Numbered from the stretch's first letter, positions 1-7,959 are shown. The stretch: 35,393 bases of DNA from Candidatus Kuenenia hertensis (GCA_021646465.1 SOET01000042.1:1-35393); one strand, 5' to 3'. Program-made: numbers and translations. Notes: generated from the sequence alone by a model not told the origin.

Positions 1-196
1 CTCGAATTATTGGAGGATTCTTATGCTTTCGGCTTCTTAACTTAACACCTATGGGGTGGGGGGGGTCTCTGAGAAATTTTGAAATCCCGAAAGAGTATGA
101 GAACTGTAATGGTGTTCAGGTGTTAGCATCCACTTACATGCAATAGAACAATTTGCGTCAATATAAAACAAACGTGATAAAAACACACAAAAACAC

Positions 197-225
197 TTGA
201 CAAATTAAAACGAGTACGGTAAACA
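197..225 (+). promoter_or_regulatory. Promoter-like site with GTACG repeats
   Basis: TTGACA at 197-202 matches the sigma-70 -35 consensus. TAAACA at 220-225, after a 17-base spacer, is a weak -10. GTACG occurs at 214-218 and again at 226-230, 12 bases apart and overlapping the -10 region. The pair could bind a repressor or the integrase itself. It would drive the small ORF at 367 and the recombinases behind it. Confidence 0.4.
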
Positions 226-298
226 GTACGTACCTTACACACATTACATGCTTGTATCGGAAGCATTCACAATATTTGGCGTGTTTAGCATGCCAACT

Positions 299-347
299 AA
301 GCCGTTAGCCTTGTTGCCGATACCAGCAGGGTTTAACGGCTTTTTTT
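299..347 (+). terminator. Hairpin plus T tract (terminator or attenuator)
   Basis: AAGCCGTTA (299-307) pairs perfectly with TAACGGCTT (334-342), and the 3' arm runs into seven T (341-347). The 26-base loop is long for an intrinsic terminator. It lies between the promoter-like site at 197-225 and the first ORF, so it could attenuate the integrase transcript or end one entering from the left. Confidence 0.45.
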
Positions 348-366
348 ATTGAAAGGAGGCGCCATT

Positions 367-597
367 ATGGAAGATATGAGCGAAGGATTAACCATGCTTG
401 CGGGTGGACTGAATACCGTTAATAACGGTCTATGGTCGGTTATCAGGACTCTTGAAGTTGCAGACACGATCAATACAGACCTGCTGGATACCGAAGACCT
501 TTCAGCGGTAAACCATGTTGTGTTGTCAAAGCTTTGCGAAATACAAGCCTTAGTCGATGAACTGCATAAAAAGGCCATTGATCTGGAGGCGTTGTAA
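367..597 (+). CDS. Small hypothetical protein preceding integrase 1
   Basis: This encodes a 76-residue acidic, helix-rich protein beginning MEDMSEGLTM. The start at ATG 367 is chosen because AAAGGAGG lies about 7 bases upstream; a TTG farther up would overlap that ribosome binding site. The stop overlaps the next ATG (TAATG at 595-599), so translation is probably coupled to the first recombinase. No family is recognised and there is no clear helix-turn-helix, so calling it an excisionase would be a guess based only on position. A second small ORF (1639) sits in the same position before the second recombinase, but the two proteins are not obviously related. Confidence 0.65.
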   Translation: MEDMSEGLTMLAGGLNTVNNGLWSVIRTLEVADTINTDLLDTEDLSAVNHVVLSKLCEIQALVDELHKKAIDLEAL

Positions 598-1625
598 TGG
601 ACTTCGGGTTAAAGAAAAGGTGTGGTATCTGGAATTACGACTTTCACATTGGCGGGAAGCGATACCGGAAAAGCACAGGGACGGCATTAAAGGAACTGGC
701 GTGAAAGCAATATAGCGACATATATTTGGAAAAGAAGGGGATTACCAGTCCAAAAAAGAAGATTTCCGAGTTTATCACGGAACATGTGTTGTTACTGAAA
801 AACGAAACTACTTATCAATGGTGTCTGGCGGTCGAATGTGATCTGGAAAAATTCAGAATTTTTTGTGAAAGAGAAGGCGTTCTTTTTCTGAAAGATATCA
901 ACATAGCTGTACTTGAAAAATATAAGAGTGAGCAATTTGCAACGGTAAAGCGGGTAACGGTTGCAAATAAGATGAAGGTAATAAAGGCTATGCTAAACCG
1001 TGCTGTCAGGTATGACCATATTCTTTCTAACCCTGCAAAGATGGTGACTCCTGTTCAGGGTATCCCAAAGAGTAGAGACCGCATACTTAGCAATGAAGAA
1101 ATACCAAAGATGCAGGAAGCGGTAAAAGGGATGTATCTTGAAAACTTAGTTATTACTGCCCTTTATACCGGCATGCGAAGAAAAGAATTGATCTGGCTTG
1201 ATTATGAGGACGTAGACATAGCAGATCGTACTATTCACATAAAGCACAAAAAGGGGTTTTCTCCAAAATCCAGAAAGGAAAGAGTAATACCGCTACACCA
1301 GAAACTTATACCGTTATTTGAGGGTAAAACACAGTGGATATGCTTTCCCTATTATGATGTATGGCGCAAGCGTTTCGTTCATGATAGAAGGCTTAACGAA
1401 AAGTCGATTACAACCAGATTTAGGGAACTCATGGACAAGATTGGATTGGAGGGTGTTGGGCTTCATACGTTACGGCATACCTTTGCTAGCCATTGTGTTA
1501 TGCAGGGGATGTCATTAAAGACGGTCGGTGAGATTCTTGGGCATTCATCGGTAACTATGACTGAAAGGTATTCGCATGTGCTTACTGAGCACATGCTGAA
1601 AGAAGTTGACAAGTTAACGTTTTAA
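597..1625 (+). pseudogene. Phage-type tyrosine recombinase with in-frame TGA
   Basis: Site-specific recombinase of the phage integrase family. From ATG 597 the frame encodes an arm-binding-like start (GIWNYDFHIGGKRYRKSTGT), then meets TGA at codon 36 (702-704), and continues in the same frame to 1625. The part after the stop has a SAM-like core-binding domain and a complete catalytic domain: Arg in TGMRRKE, Lys in the HKKGF region, HTLRHTF, LGHSS, and the nucleophile Tyr in ERYSH. A CGA (Arg) to TGA change would explain the stop. Either the gene is dead, or a shorter protein starts at a downstream codon such as TTG 726, which has no ribosome binding site, or the base is a sequencing error. 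It overlaps the preceding small ORF by one base and is followed by a second, different recombinase. Confidence 0.8.
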
Positions 1626-1638
1626 TAAGGGGTGAATT

Positions 1639-1833
1639 ATGGAATATTTTGATTTCAATATTGATGAAGCGAAGGCGGAAGTTTGCCTTGCGGAAATTGA
1701 AACAATCGGGCGGCTAATGTCTCTGGCGGGTGGTTATCCTGCTTTTGTCATTAAAGGTGTTGAAGTGGGGATAATCGGCGGTCGGCTGGCAAAAGCGGCC
1801 ATGGAATTAAGGAAATTTTTGGAGGGTGAATAA
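1639..1833 (+). CDS. Small hypothetical protein between the two integrases
   Basis: A 64-residue protein (MEYFDFNIDEAKAEV...) with a Gly-rich, weakly hydrophobic middle (GGYPAFVIKGVEVGIIGG) and a charged helical end. It starts at ATG 1639, 13 bases after the first recombinase, with AAGGGGTG as ribosome binding site. It ends one base before the start of the second recombinase. The arrangement mirrors the small ORF at 367 and suggests an accessory factor translated with its recombinase. No family is recognised. Confidence 0.6.
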   Translation: MEYFDFNIDEAKAEVCLAEIETIGRLMSLAGGYPAFVIKGVEVGIIGGRLAKAAMELRKFLEGE

Positions 1834-1834
1834 T

Positions 1835-3007
1835 ATGGCAATACGTTGGAGAAAGTATCATAAAAAATGCAAGGGTAAGCGAAACGAAGGGGACAGATAC
1901 GGCAAGGTTGTAGAAAAGGGTATCGAATGCGAAGGAAAGCGGGGTAAGAATTGTCCTGAAGGTGTACCTTCACCTTGCGGGGCATGGTCGATTGACTACC
2001 GTGAAATTGACGGCAGATGGGTTTCAAAGGTCTTTCCAGGCATATCAAAAACAGAAGCAAAAGAACGGCTGGAAGATATCCGGTCAAACATCCGAAGGGG
2101 TCTTATCGGCTTACCACAGACAAGAAAGATACCTACTTTAAAGGAATATACTGAAAAATATTTAGAGCTTTCCGGGAACGACAAGGAAAACACGAGACTG
2201 GCAAAACAGCGGGCGGTTAAGGTTTTAGTGAAATATCTTGGGGATTACAAACTAGACAAGATTACACCGTTCATTATTGAGAAATTCCGCATAGAGAGAC
2301 AAGATAAAGACAGCGTCAAACCTTCTGCTATTAATATGGATACGGCGTTTCTTTCTAATATGTTCAATGTTGCAATAAAACAGGGCATTCTTGATAAGAA
2401 CCCATGCCAGAATGTCAAACGGTTAAAGGTAGCACAAATGAAAGATCGTATTCTTTCACAAGAGGAAATATCCTTATTGCTGGATAAACTGCAAGGTAAA
2501 GATCGTTTGATGGTCTTGATAGGTCTTTTTACCGGATTACGGCTAGGCGGTATCCTATCGCTTTCATGGACGGATATTGATTTCAATAAGGGGCTAATAC
2601 ATTCTAACCATAAAACTGGTAAGATGGTATCAATCCCTATATCTGATTATTTATCCGGTGAATTACGGAAGTGGAAGGAAATTAACTCTGGTAGCAGGTT
2701 ATTTGTTGAAGGAAAGGTAACCCAAAAGGTAGTAGCAAGATACAGCACGCATTTCAGCAACCTATTTAAGAGCTTGGGTATTCAGGATTTTACCTTTCAC
2801 AATCTGAGACATACCTTTGCAAGTATCCTACAGGGTGACTTGGGTATTGGTGCGGTAGTGGTGCAAGGTATGACCGGGCATTCTAGTTTGGGAATGTTGC
2901 AGAAATATTCCCATAGCGGTTTGGATTCAAAGAAAACTGCTATTGATGCCCTGACTGAACATATTTTAAATGCTACACCAGAGGCCGTTTTATCCATAGC
3001 AAAATAA
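1835..3007 (+). CDS. Phage-type tyrosine recombinase (integrase 2)
   Basis: A 390-residue site-specific recombinase. The start at ATG 1835 is chosen because GGAGG at 1821-1825 lies 9 bases before it. The N-terminal 60 residues are Lys/Arg-rich with four Cys (12, 32, 40, 48), followed by an arm-type DNA-binding segment (GAWSIDYREIDGRW), a SAM-like core-binding domain (about 105-190) and a catalytic domain. The catalytic set is complete: Arg in TGLRLGG, Lys in NHKTGK, HNLRHTF, TGHSS, and Tyr in QKYSHSG. The usual Glu three residues after the first Arg (TGLRxGE) is Gly here. It is clearly diverged from integrase 1, so the pair is not a simple duplication. It is not an IntI type; I see no IntI-specific insertion. 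Confidence 0.88.
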   Translation: MAIRWRKYHKKCKGKRNEGDRYGKVVEKGIECEGKRGKNCPEGVPSPCGAWSIDYREIDGRWVSKVFPGISKTEAKERLEDIRSNIRRGLIGLPQTRKIPTLKEYTEKYLELSGNDKENTRLAKQRAVKVLVKYLGDYKLDKITPFIIEKFRIERQDKDSVKPSAINMDTAFLSNMFNVAIKQGILDKNPCQNVKRLKVAQMKDRILSQEEISLLLDKLQGKDRLMVLIGLFTGLRLGGILSLSWTDIDFNKGLIHSNHKTGKMVSIPISDYLSGELRKWKEINSGSRLFVEGKVTQKVVARYSTHFSNLFKSLGIQDFTFHNLRHTFASILQGDLGIGAVVVQGMTGHSSLGMLQKYSHSGLDSKKTAIDALTEHILNATPEAVLSIAK

Positions 3008-3382
3008 ACAAAGTACGACTGAGGTACGACTTGACTTTAAAAACACTGGCAACGCATTACCTTCTAATCCAACAACTACAAGGGTTTCAGAGCGATAAGC
3101 CAAAGGAAAGAGAAATAAATATGTTTTATTAAAAATGCTATTATCTTTGTTAGATTTTTTTCTGAAAAAGATTACTTTTTCAATTTATTGGAGACAGAGA
3201 GTTATTTTATATAACTGAGAGACACATTATTTGTATAAATTGATATTTGATGCATGGATTATTTTCTTTAAATTCGTTATATGTTTGCTATATTGATTTT
3301 GTTTGTCGTTAATCAGGCGTAAAGATGCAAATGACTGTTATAGTACGGGTAACGAGTTTTCATAGTGACTGGATAAAAAAAA
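3008..3382. other. Intergenic: candidate arm-type repeats, then AT-rich aroA leader
   Basis: GTACGACT occurs twice as a direct repeat, at 3013-3020 and 3024-3031, one helical turn apart, directly after integrase 2. The same GTACG core is paired on the other side of the module (214, 226). The rest is very AT-rich and should contain the aroA promoter, but no -35/-10 pair stands out. No clear attL/attR duplication or tRNA fragment was found. Confidence 0.4.
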
Positions 3383-4657
3383 ATGAATGTAATTGAGATA
3401 AAACCTATTACGGGAAGAGTAAATGCAGTAGTTAGGGTTCCGGGTTCAAAAAGTTATACGAACAGGGCATTAATTACTGCGGCATTGGCTGATGGAACAT
3501 CTACAATTAATAATGCTCTCTTTAGTGATGATACTAAATACATGGCATCGTGTTTAAATTCCCTGGGGATACCTGTGGAGGAACGGAAAGATGTGAATAA
3601 ATTTATTGTCTATGGTAAGGGAGGTTCTGTTCCTGCAGAGAAAGCTGATTTATTTGTTGGTAACGCAGGGACTGCCATGAGATTTCTCACTGCTATGCTA
3701 ACGTTAGGGTACGGAGTGTATGAAATTGGGGGTGTGGAAAGAATGGGACAAAGACCTATACAGGATTTGCTGGATGGTTTGAATCAGCTTGGCGCTGAGG
3801 TAAAATCAAAATATGAGAATGGCTGCCCGCCGGTTATTATTCATGGCAAGGGATTAAAAGGGGGGGTGGCTAAGGTTAACGGTGATTTAAGCAGCCAGTA
3901 TTTTAGTGCTTTATTAATGGTTTCTCCGTATGCAGAGACTGATGTAACAATAGAGGTGAAAGGTGATCTGGTATCGAAGCGTTACGTGGATATGACCATT
4001 GACTTAATGAATAAATATGGGGTAACAGTACACAATATCAATTATAAAGAGTTGTTTGTTAATAGTGGGCAGCGATACAGGGCAATTTCCTATGAAGTGG
4101 AAGGAGATGCCTCCGCAGCATCATATTTTCTTGCTGTTGCAGCTATTACAGGAGGAAAAGTGAGGGTTGAAGGCATAGGGAAAGATTCCCTGCAGGGTGA
4201 CATCCATTTTGCTGATGTTTTAAACAAAATGGGTTGTGAGGTAGGTATGGGCAAGGATTGGATAGAAGTCAGCGGCAGGGCATTGCAGGGTATTGATATT
4301 GATATGGGTGATATGCCTGACGTGGTACAAACGTTGGCGGCTGTTGCGGTTTATGTGCAAGGCAGAACAAGGGTGCGAAATGTAAAAAACATGAGAATTA
4401 AGGAGACGGACAGAATAGCAGCAGTGGTTAAAGAATTGCAAAAAATGGGAATTTCTGTTACTGAATATGAAGATGGGTTTGAAATTGAGCCTTCTATGCC
4501 GAAACCAGCGGAAATCGAGACGTATGACGATCATCGTATGGCAATGAGTTTTGCGTTAGTAGGATTAAAGTCAGAGGGGATAATGATTAAAAATCCGGAA
4601 TGTGTTTCTAAAACATTTCCTGATTTTTTTCAAAGATTAGAGAAATTGCGGTACTAA
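3383..4657 (+). CDS. aroA: 3-phosphoshikimate 1-carboxyvinyltransferase (EPSP synthase)
   Basis: Cytoplasmic enzyme of the shikimate pathway. It transfers enolpyruvyl from phosphoenolpyruvate to shikimate-3-phosphate, the step before chorismate. The protein has 424 residues, normal for the family. Signature motifs run in order: PGSKSYTNRA (20-29), GNAGTAMRF (about 93-101), MGQRPIQDLL, GDLSSQYFSALL, PDVVQTLA, MRIKETDRIAA and TYDDHRMAMSFA, covering substrate-binding Lys, Ser, Arg and catalytic Asp/Glu. No strong ribosome binding site precedes ATG 3383. It stands alone after the integration module. Chorismate is also the substrate of the mqnA product encoded at 14585. Confidence 0.96.
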   Translation: MNVIEIKPITGRVNAVVRVPGSKSYTNRALITAALADGTSTINNALFSDDTKYMASCLNSLGIPVEERKDVNKFIVYGKGGSVPAEKADLFVGNAGTAMRFLTAMLTLGYGVYEIGGVERMGQRPIQDLLDGLNQLGAEVKSKYENGCPPVIIHGKGLKGGVAKVNGDLSSQYFSALLMVSPYAETDVTIEVKGDLVSKRYVDMTIDLMNKYGVTVHNINYKELFVNSGQRYRAISYEVEGDASAASYFLAVAAITGGKVRVEGIGKDSLQGDIHFADVLNKMGCEVGMGKDWIEVSGRALQGIDIDMGDMPDVVQTLAAVAVYVQGRTRVRNVKNMRIKETDRIAAVVKELQKMGISVTEYEDGFEIEPSMPKPAEIETYDDHRMAMSFALVGLKSEGIMIKNPECVSKTFPDFFQRLEKLRY

Positions 4658-4725
4658 TCTATCTACCACATTTTGATAGGTTACGGAATTTTATTTGATA
4701 ACGTTCAGGGAGGGAGTGGTTTTCG

Positions 4726-5079
4726 ATGTATGATAAAAAACGTTTTATATTTATAGGGGTAAGTAGTCTTTTCCTCTTATTAGTCGTTGCAGGGTTGGCG
4801 GTAAATGTTTCGAAAACAATGCCAGGGAATGCTCTGGTTTATGTCAATGATGAAACTAAGGAATATTATGCCCCAAATTGTGTCAGAGACGTTCAACCAT
4901 TACGCTTAATTACTATTCGGGAGGCATTATCATTAGGGTATGTCCCGGAAAAAAATTGCATGAAATCGGGAGAGTTTCTGCAGAAGGGAAGATCGTTAGC
5001 AGGGCTATTATTGGAAAGGGTCGGTATATTAAAAGAGGTTCCGCCAAGATGGAATAAAGACGGATCGTGGAATTATTGA
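4726..5079 (+). CDS. Membrane-anchored small protein with degenerate Ada-type metal-binding motif
   Basis: A 117-residue protein with one N-terminal membrane segment (about 7-28, FIFIGVSSLFLLLVVAGLAV) and the rest outside the cytoplasm. The segment VYVNDETKEYYAPNC, followed about 25 residues later by EALSLGYVPEKNC, resembles the small zinc-binding module of Ada and of the C-terminal tails of some secreted thermonucleases (YHxxxC...EAxxxGYxPCxxC). The first Cys of the second pair is Glu here, leaving two of the usual four Cys. ATG 4726 has AGGGAGGG upstream (4707-4714). A thermonuclease-like gene lies 0.7 kb downstream. The similarity is by eye and the function is unknown. Confidence 0.6.
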   Translation: MYDKKRFIFIGVSSLFLLLVVAGLAVNVSKTMPGNALVYVNDETKEYYAPNCVRDVQPLRLITIREALSLGYVPEKNCMKSGEFLQKGRSLAGLLLERVGILKEVPPRWNKDGSWNY

Positions 5080-5221
5080 AACAATTCTTCAGGCGTATAT
5101 CATACACTGGCTGAATCTTTTTTTAAAAAAGTAAAAAATAAATATGGAAGATAGTTTTGCAGAAAAAATCAGGGTAAGAGCTGGTTATGAAAGTTGAAAA
5201 TAATTAAATTATTTACTGTTT

Positions 5222-5249
5222 TTGTCATTTTTTTGTATTAGTATAAAAT
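5222..5249 (+). promoter_or_regulatory. Possible promoter before the Rap1a-like gene
   Basis: TTGTCA (5222-5227) and TAAAAT (5244-5249), 16 bases apart, lie about 90 bases before the ORF at 5342 in an otherwise gene-free 262-base gap. The match is moderate and the DNA around it is AT-rich, so chance is possible. Confidence 0.3.
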
Positions 5250-5341
5250 AAAAGATAAGGATACTGGTATACATTTCTGATTTTTGTGGGAAGAGAGAGC
5301 TCTCATCCGGGTAATATTTTTATGACAAGGGAGAAAAGTGT

Positions 5342-5707
5342 ATGAGATTGTTTATTTCTTTTATCATGATTTTAGCATTTTCTGGTTTTTTCTGTTCAAG
5401 GGATGCGGGTGCCACTCCATTTACTTCCGGTATTGAACTTGTTGATCACATGAAAGAAAATGATAAAGCGGTGGCAGGGATGAAAGAGGTCGATTGGTTG
5501 AAAACGGGTCTTTATCTGGGTTTTGTTGGAGGTGTTTATGATGCGTGTGATGGGGCATTTTTTTGTGCAGGACCATCCGATCCCTCACAGGGTGAAATAG
5601 TATCGGCAGTGTCAAAATATTTAAAAGAACACCCGGAAAGATGGAATGAACCCGCGGTTCTATTAATTGTCGATGCATTAAAAGCTGCTTATCCCTGTCC
5701 GGAATAA
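5342..5707 (+). CDS. Exported Rap1a/Tai-like protein
   Basis: A 121-residue protein with a signal peptide (MRLFISFIMILAFSGFFC...GAT, about 1-25). The mature part follows the Rap1a/Tai pattern: YLGFVGGVYDAC, then FFCAGPS, a Gln, a helix AVSKYLKEHPERW, and the ending ALKAAYPCPE. The Cys residues at conserved places could form disulfides. Family members in type VI secretion systems are periplasmic immunity proteins against amidase effectors, but many lie outside such systems. No effector or secretion gene is seen here, so an immunity role is not supported by context. The start at ATG 5342 follows GGGAGA. Confidence 0.65.
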   Translation: MRLFISFIMILAFSGFFCSRDAGATPFTSGIELVDHMKENDKAVAGMKEVDWLKTGLYLGFVGGVYDACDGAFFCAGPSDPSQGEIVSAVSKYLKEHPERWNEPAVLLIVDALKAAYPCPE

Positions 5708-5767
5708 AACTGACAATACATTATTATACAACACAATTATTTATCTCAGGAGGTGCACGAAATTAAA

Positions 5768-6295
5768 ATGAAATTTTCTTTAAAGGTTATTATTTTGCTT
5801 TTCTTAGTAAATGTATTATTTTCATCGTGTCTTTATGCCTTGGATAAAGCTATTGTCGTATCCGTAATTGATGGTGACACGTTAAAAGTTATTTATAAAA
5901 ACAATGAAGAAAGATTTAAATTGGCAGGAATAGATACTCCTGATACTACGGTAAACAGTAAGGTCAGAGATAATGCAGAAAAATATGAAAAAGATATCAA
6001 TGATATCCTGATAATGGGTAAACGTGCTGTTGACTATGCCAAAAACCTGGTAAAACCGAATGATAAGATATCGATAGAGTTTGACGTCCAGTTTCTGGAT
6101 AGGGATGGAAAATATCTGGGATATGTGTATCTGGAGGATGGAAGGATGCTCAACGAAGAACTTATTAAGGCCGGATTTGCGAGTCCCTCATCATCACGTC
6201 TCAATGTTAAATACAAAAGAAAGTTTTTAAAGGCATTCACCGATGCAAGGAAAAACAAAAGAGGATTATGGAGTCCGGTGGAGAATAACAATTAA
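5768..6295 (+). CDS. Thermonuclease-like (SNase-fold) exported protein
   Basis: A 175-residue staphylococcal-nuclease-fold protein. The signal segment ends in LFSSC, possibly a lipoprotein site. Motifs: VSVIDGDTLKV, RFKLAGIDTPD (which carries the first active-site Arg), IEFDVQFLDRDGKYLGYVYL, NEELIKAGFA and NKRGLW. In active relatives the segment reads DRxGRxLAYVY; here the second catalytic Arg position is Lys (DRDGKYLGYVY). A roughly 15-residue insertion follows the DTP motif. The start is set at ATG 5768, after CAGGAGGT (5747-5754) at somewhat long spacing; an in-frame GTG at 5753 overlaps that site. The role could be extracellular nucleic acid degradation, or nucleic acid binding only if the Lys abolishes catalysis. 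Confidence 0.85.
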   Translation: MKFSLKVIILLFLVNVLFSSCLYALDKAIVVSVIDGDTLKVIYKNNEERFKLAGIDTPDTTVNSKVRDNAEKYEKDINDILIMGKRAVDYAKNLVKPNDKISIEFDVQFLDRDGKYLGYVYLEDGRMLNEELIKAGFASPSSSRLNVKYKRKFLKAFTDARKNKRGLWSPVENNN

Positions 6296-6312
6296 ACGGT
6301 TTTTACTACTGC

Positions 6313-7521
6313 ATGAAACTTCCTGTTGTTTCACTTAAAGCAAAAAGAAATTCTCTTCATCCGTGGATCTTCAACCGAATGATCCGCCATCCTCAAAAAC
6401 CATTAAAACCCGGAACTTTAGTTGAAGTGGTGTCCAGAGAAGGTGAATTTGTCGGCAGAGGCATTTACAACAAAAAAAGCAATATTGGTATTCGCCTTTT
6501 AACCGAAAATATTTCAGAATCCCTGGGAAAAGAATTTATTTTAAAAAAACTTGAACAAGCCAGAACGTTACGTGAAGAAATTTTAGGAATACACAAGACT
6601 TCAGATTGCTATAGACTCGTTCATGGAGAGGCTGACGGGCTTTCCGGTCTGATTATTGATAAATTTGCCGATGTGATAGTCATTGAGCCTTACTCAGCAG
6701 GTTACATCGGCATTATGAACTGGATAGTTTCATCATTGCAAACCCTTTATCCCGATAGTACTGTAGCGGTAAGACCTGATGCCAGGAATGCTGAAAAAGA
6801 AGGTGTTGATTTTACAAAAGCGGCAAGGGATTATCCATGCCCTGATTCGGTGACCGTTTGTGAAAATAATTTGCGGATGATGGTTAATTTCAGATCAGGT
6901 CACAAAACGGGCTTCTTTCTTGACCAGAGAGAAAACCGTTTCGCTTTGTCACGTTTATGCCGAAATAAGGAAGTGCTCGATTGTTTTTGTTATACCGGCG
7001 GGTTTGGAATATCAGCGAAATTGGCTGGTGCACTGTCAGTAACTGGTATTGACCTTGACGAAACGGCTATAGAAACTGCAAAGGAAAATGCTCGTTTAAA
7101 CTCTGTAAATATTCCGTATATACACATTGATGTATTTGATCATTTAAGAAAAATGATTAAAAATGGTGCACAGACAGATGTGGTAATACTCGATCCCGCC
7201 AAGCTTGCCGGTTGTACAGCAGAAATAAAAAGAGCACAAAGAACTTACGGAGATATTAACCGGCTTGGAATGCAAGTGGTCAGGCCGGGAGGTATTTTAT
7301 TGACATGTTCCTGTTCCGGCCTTATTTCGGAAAAAGATTTTCTATCAATACTTACCCGTTCAGCCGCAGAAGCCGGTGTAGTATTGCAGATTTTTAAAAT
7401 TAAGGGAGCAGCTCCGGACCACCCGTTTTGTAGCATATTTCCCGAAGGAAGATATCTCAAGGCAGTATTTGCAAGGGTTTTTCCGTATACAGGGAAAAAA
7501 CCATCCGTTCAAAACAATTGA
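6313..7521 (+). CDS. Class I SAM-dependent rRNA cytosine-C5 methyltransferase, RlmI type
   Basis: A 402-residue protein matching the RlmI (YccW) family, which methylates a cytosine of 23S rRNA. An N-terminal PUA domain (about 1-75, AKRNSLHPWIFNRMI...GTLVEVVS) binds RNA. It is followed by a central EEHEE-like part and a Rossmann methyltransferase domain with DQRENR, VLDCFCYTGGFGISA (SAM binding), GIDLDETAIETAKENA, VVILDPAKLAG and LLTCSCSG. The family normally has DPP in motif IV; here it is DPA. The SCS Cys is the likely nucleophile. The gene begins 17 bases after the thermonuclease-like gene, so the two may be cotranscribed. The exact target base is not proven. Confidence 0.88.
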   Translation: MKLPVVSLKAKRNSLHPWIFNRMIRHPQKPLKPGTLVEVVSREGEFVGRGIYNKKSNIGIRLLTENISESLGKEFILKKLEQARTLREEILGIHKTSDCYRLVHGEADGLSGLIIDKFADVIVIEPYSAGYIGIMNWIVSSLQTLYPDSTVAVRPDARNAEKEGVDFTKAARDYPCPDSVTVCENNLRMMVNFRSGHKTGFFLDQRENRFALSRLCRNKEVLDCFCYTGGFGISAKLAGALSVTGIDLDETAIETAKENARLNSVNIPYIHIDVFDHLRKMIKNGAQTDVVILDPAKLAGCTAEIKRAQRTYGDINRLGMQVVRPGGILLTCSCSGLISEKDFLSILTRSAAEAGVVLQIFKIKGAAPDHPFCSIFPEGRYLKAVFARVFPYTGKKPSVQNN

Positions 7522-7661
7522 GAAAACTCATTGAACGATTCTGGTAATAAAAATAATTCTTGACTAAATTTCATATACATTGGATTAATATTACAATTTT
7601 TTTCAATTATGATGTATAGAATGCGAATCTAATATCTGCTTTATAAAGGAGGATAAAAGGT

Positions 7662-7859
7662 ATGTCGTTAATCGGTGATTTAAAAAAAAGAAAGGGTTGG
7701 AATAAATTAATCGCAGGTCTTATTATGATTATTATGTGGTATGTACTTTTTGGTAATCATAAATATTCTATGTATGGTAAAAAAAACACTGAATCAAAGG
7801 AAACGCCAACGGTAAGCGAAGAATATAAAAAGCCAGAGCTGGAAGCAGAAACACCGTAA
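7662..7859 (+). CDS. Small single-pass membrane protein
   Basis: A 65-residue protein with a basic start (MSLIGDLKKRKGWNK), one hydrophobic segment (about 17-31, LIAGLIMIIMWYVLF) and a charged Glu/Lys/Pro-rich tail. AAAGGAGG lies 8 bases before ATG 7662 and is the best ribosome binding site in this part of the window, which supports a real gene. No family is recognised. By the positive-inside rule the tail should be outside the cytoplasm. Confidence 0.65.
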   Translation: MSLIGDLKKRKGWNKLIAGLIMIIMWYVLFGNHKYSMYGKKNTESKETPTVSEEYKKPELEAETP

Positions 7860-7959
7860 GTTTACAATTGATGATAAATTTAAATTAAATTCTGTTTTTT
7901 GTTGAGTATAAACCGATATTAATAGTTGTAACAGGTTAATAATCCTCCGGTTACTTTGA

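Larger units (their letters stand above)
1..366. other. Leader region upstream of the integration module
   Basis: No convincing gene is seen. A 31-codon ORF runs from ATG 51 to about 146 just after a run of eight G (58-65), but it has no recognisable family. A GGAGG at 12-16 precedes a five-codon ORF at 23. The stretch also holds a promoter-like site (197-225) and a hairpin with a T tract (299-347). It is probably the left end of the mobile module that continues to about 3040, but its outer boundary lies outside the window or cannot be recognised. Confidence 0.4.

Noticed and set aside
702-704. TGA in integrase 1 as a selenocysteine or recoded codon
   Set aside because: Tyrosine recombinases have no selenocysteine at this place, no conserved Cys is expected there and no suitable hairpin was recognised directly after the codon. 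Other genes in the window use TGA as an ordinary stop (hutI and mqnA).
597-3007. The two recombinases as integron integrases serving the cassette-like run
   Set aside because: Their motifs are phage-integrase-like with arm-binding N-termini, and no IntI-type insertion or adjacent attI site is visible. They are also about 28 kb from the attC-like sites.
597-3007. A recombinase-in-trio (RIT) element
   Set aside because: Only two recombinases are present, and the intervening small ORFs do not encode a third one.
3061-3110. Attachment site based on a tRNA 3' end after integrase 2
   Set aside because: The CAACTACAAGGGTTTCAGAG stretch does not fold as a tRNA or tmRNA end and no duplicate was found upstream of the module.
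5342-5707. Immunity gene of a type VI secretion effector pair
   Set aside because: The Rap1a/Tai fold is suggestive, but no amidase effector or secretion gene is nearby, and the family is widespread outside such systems.
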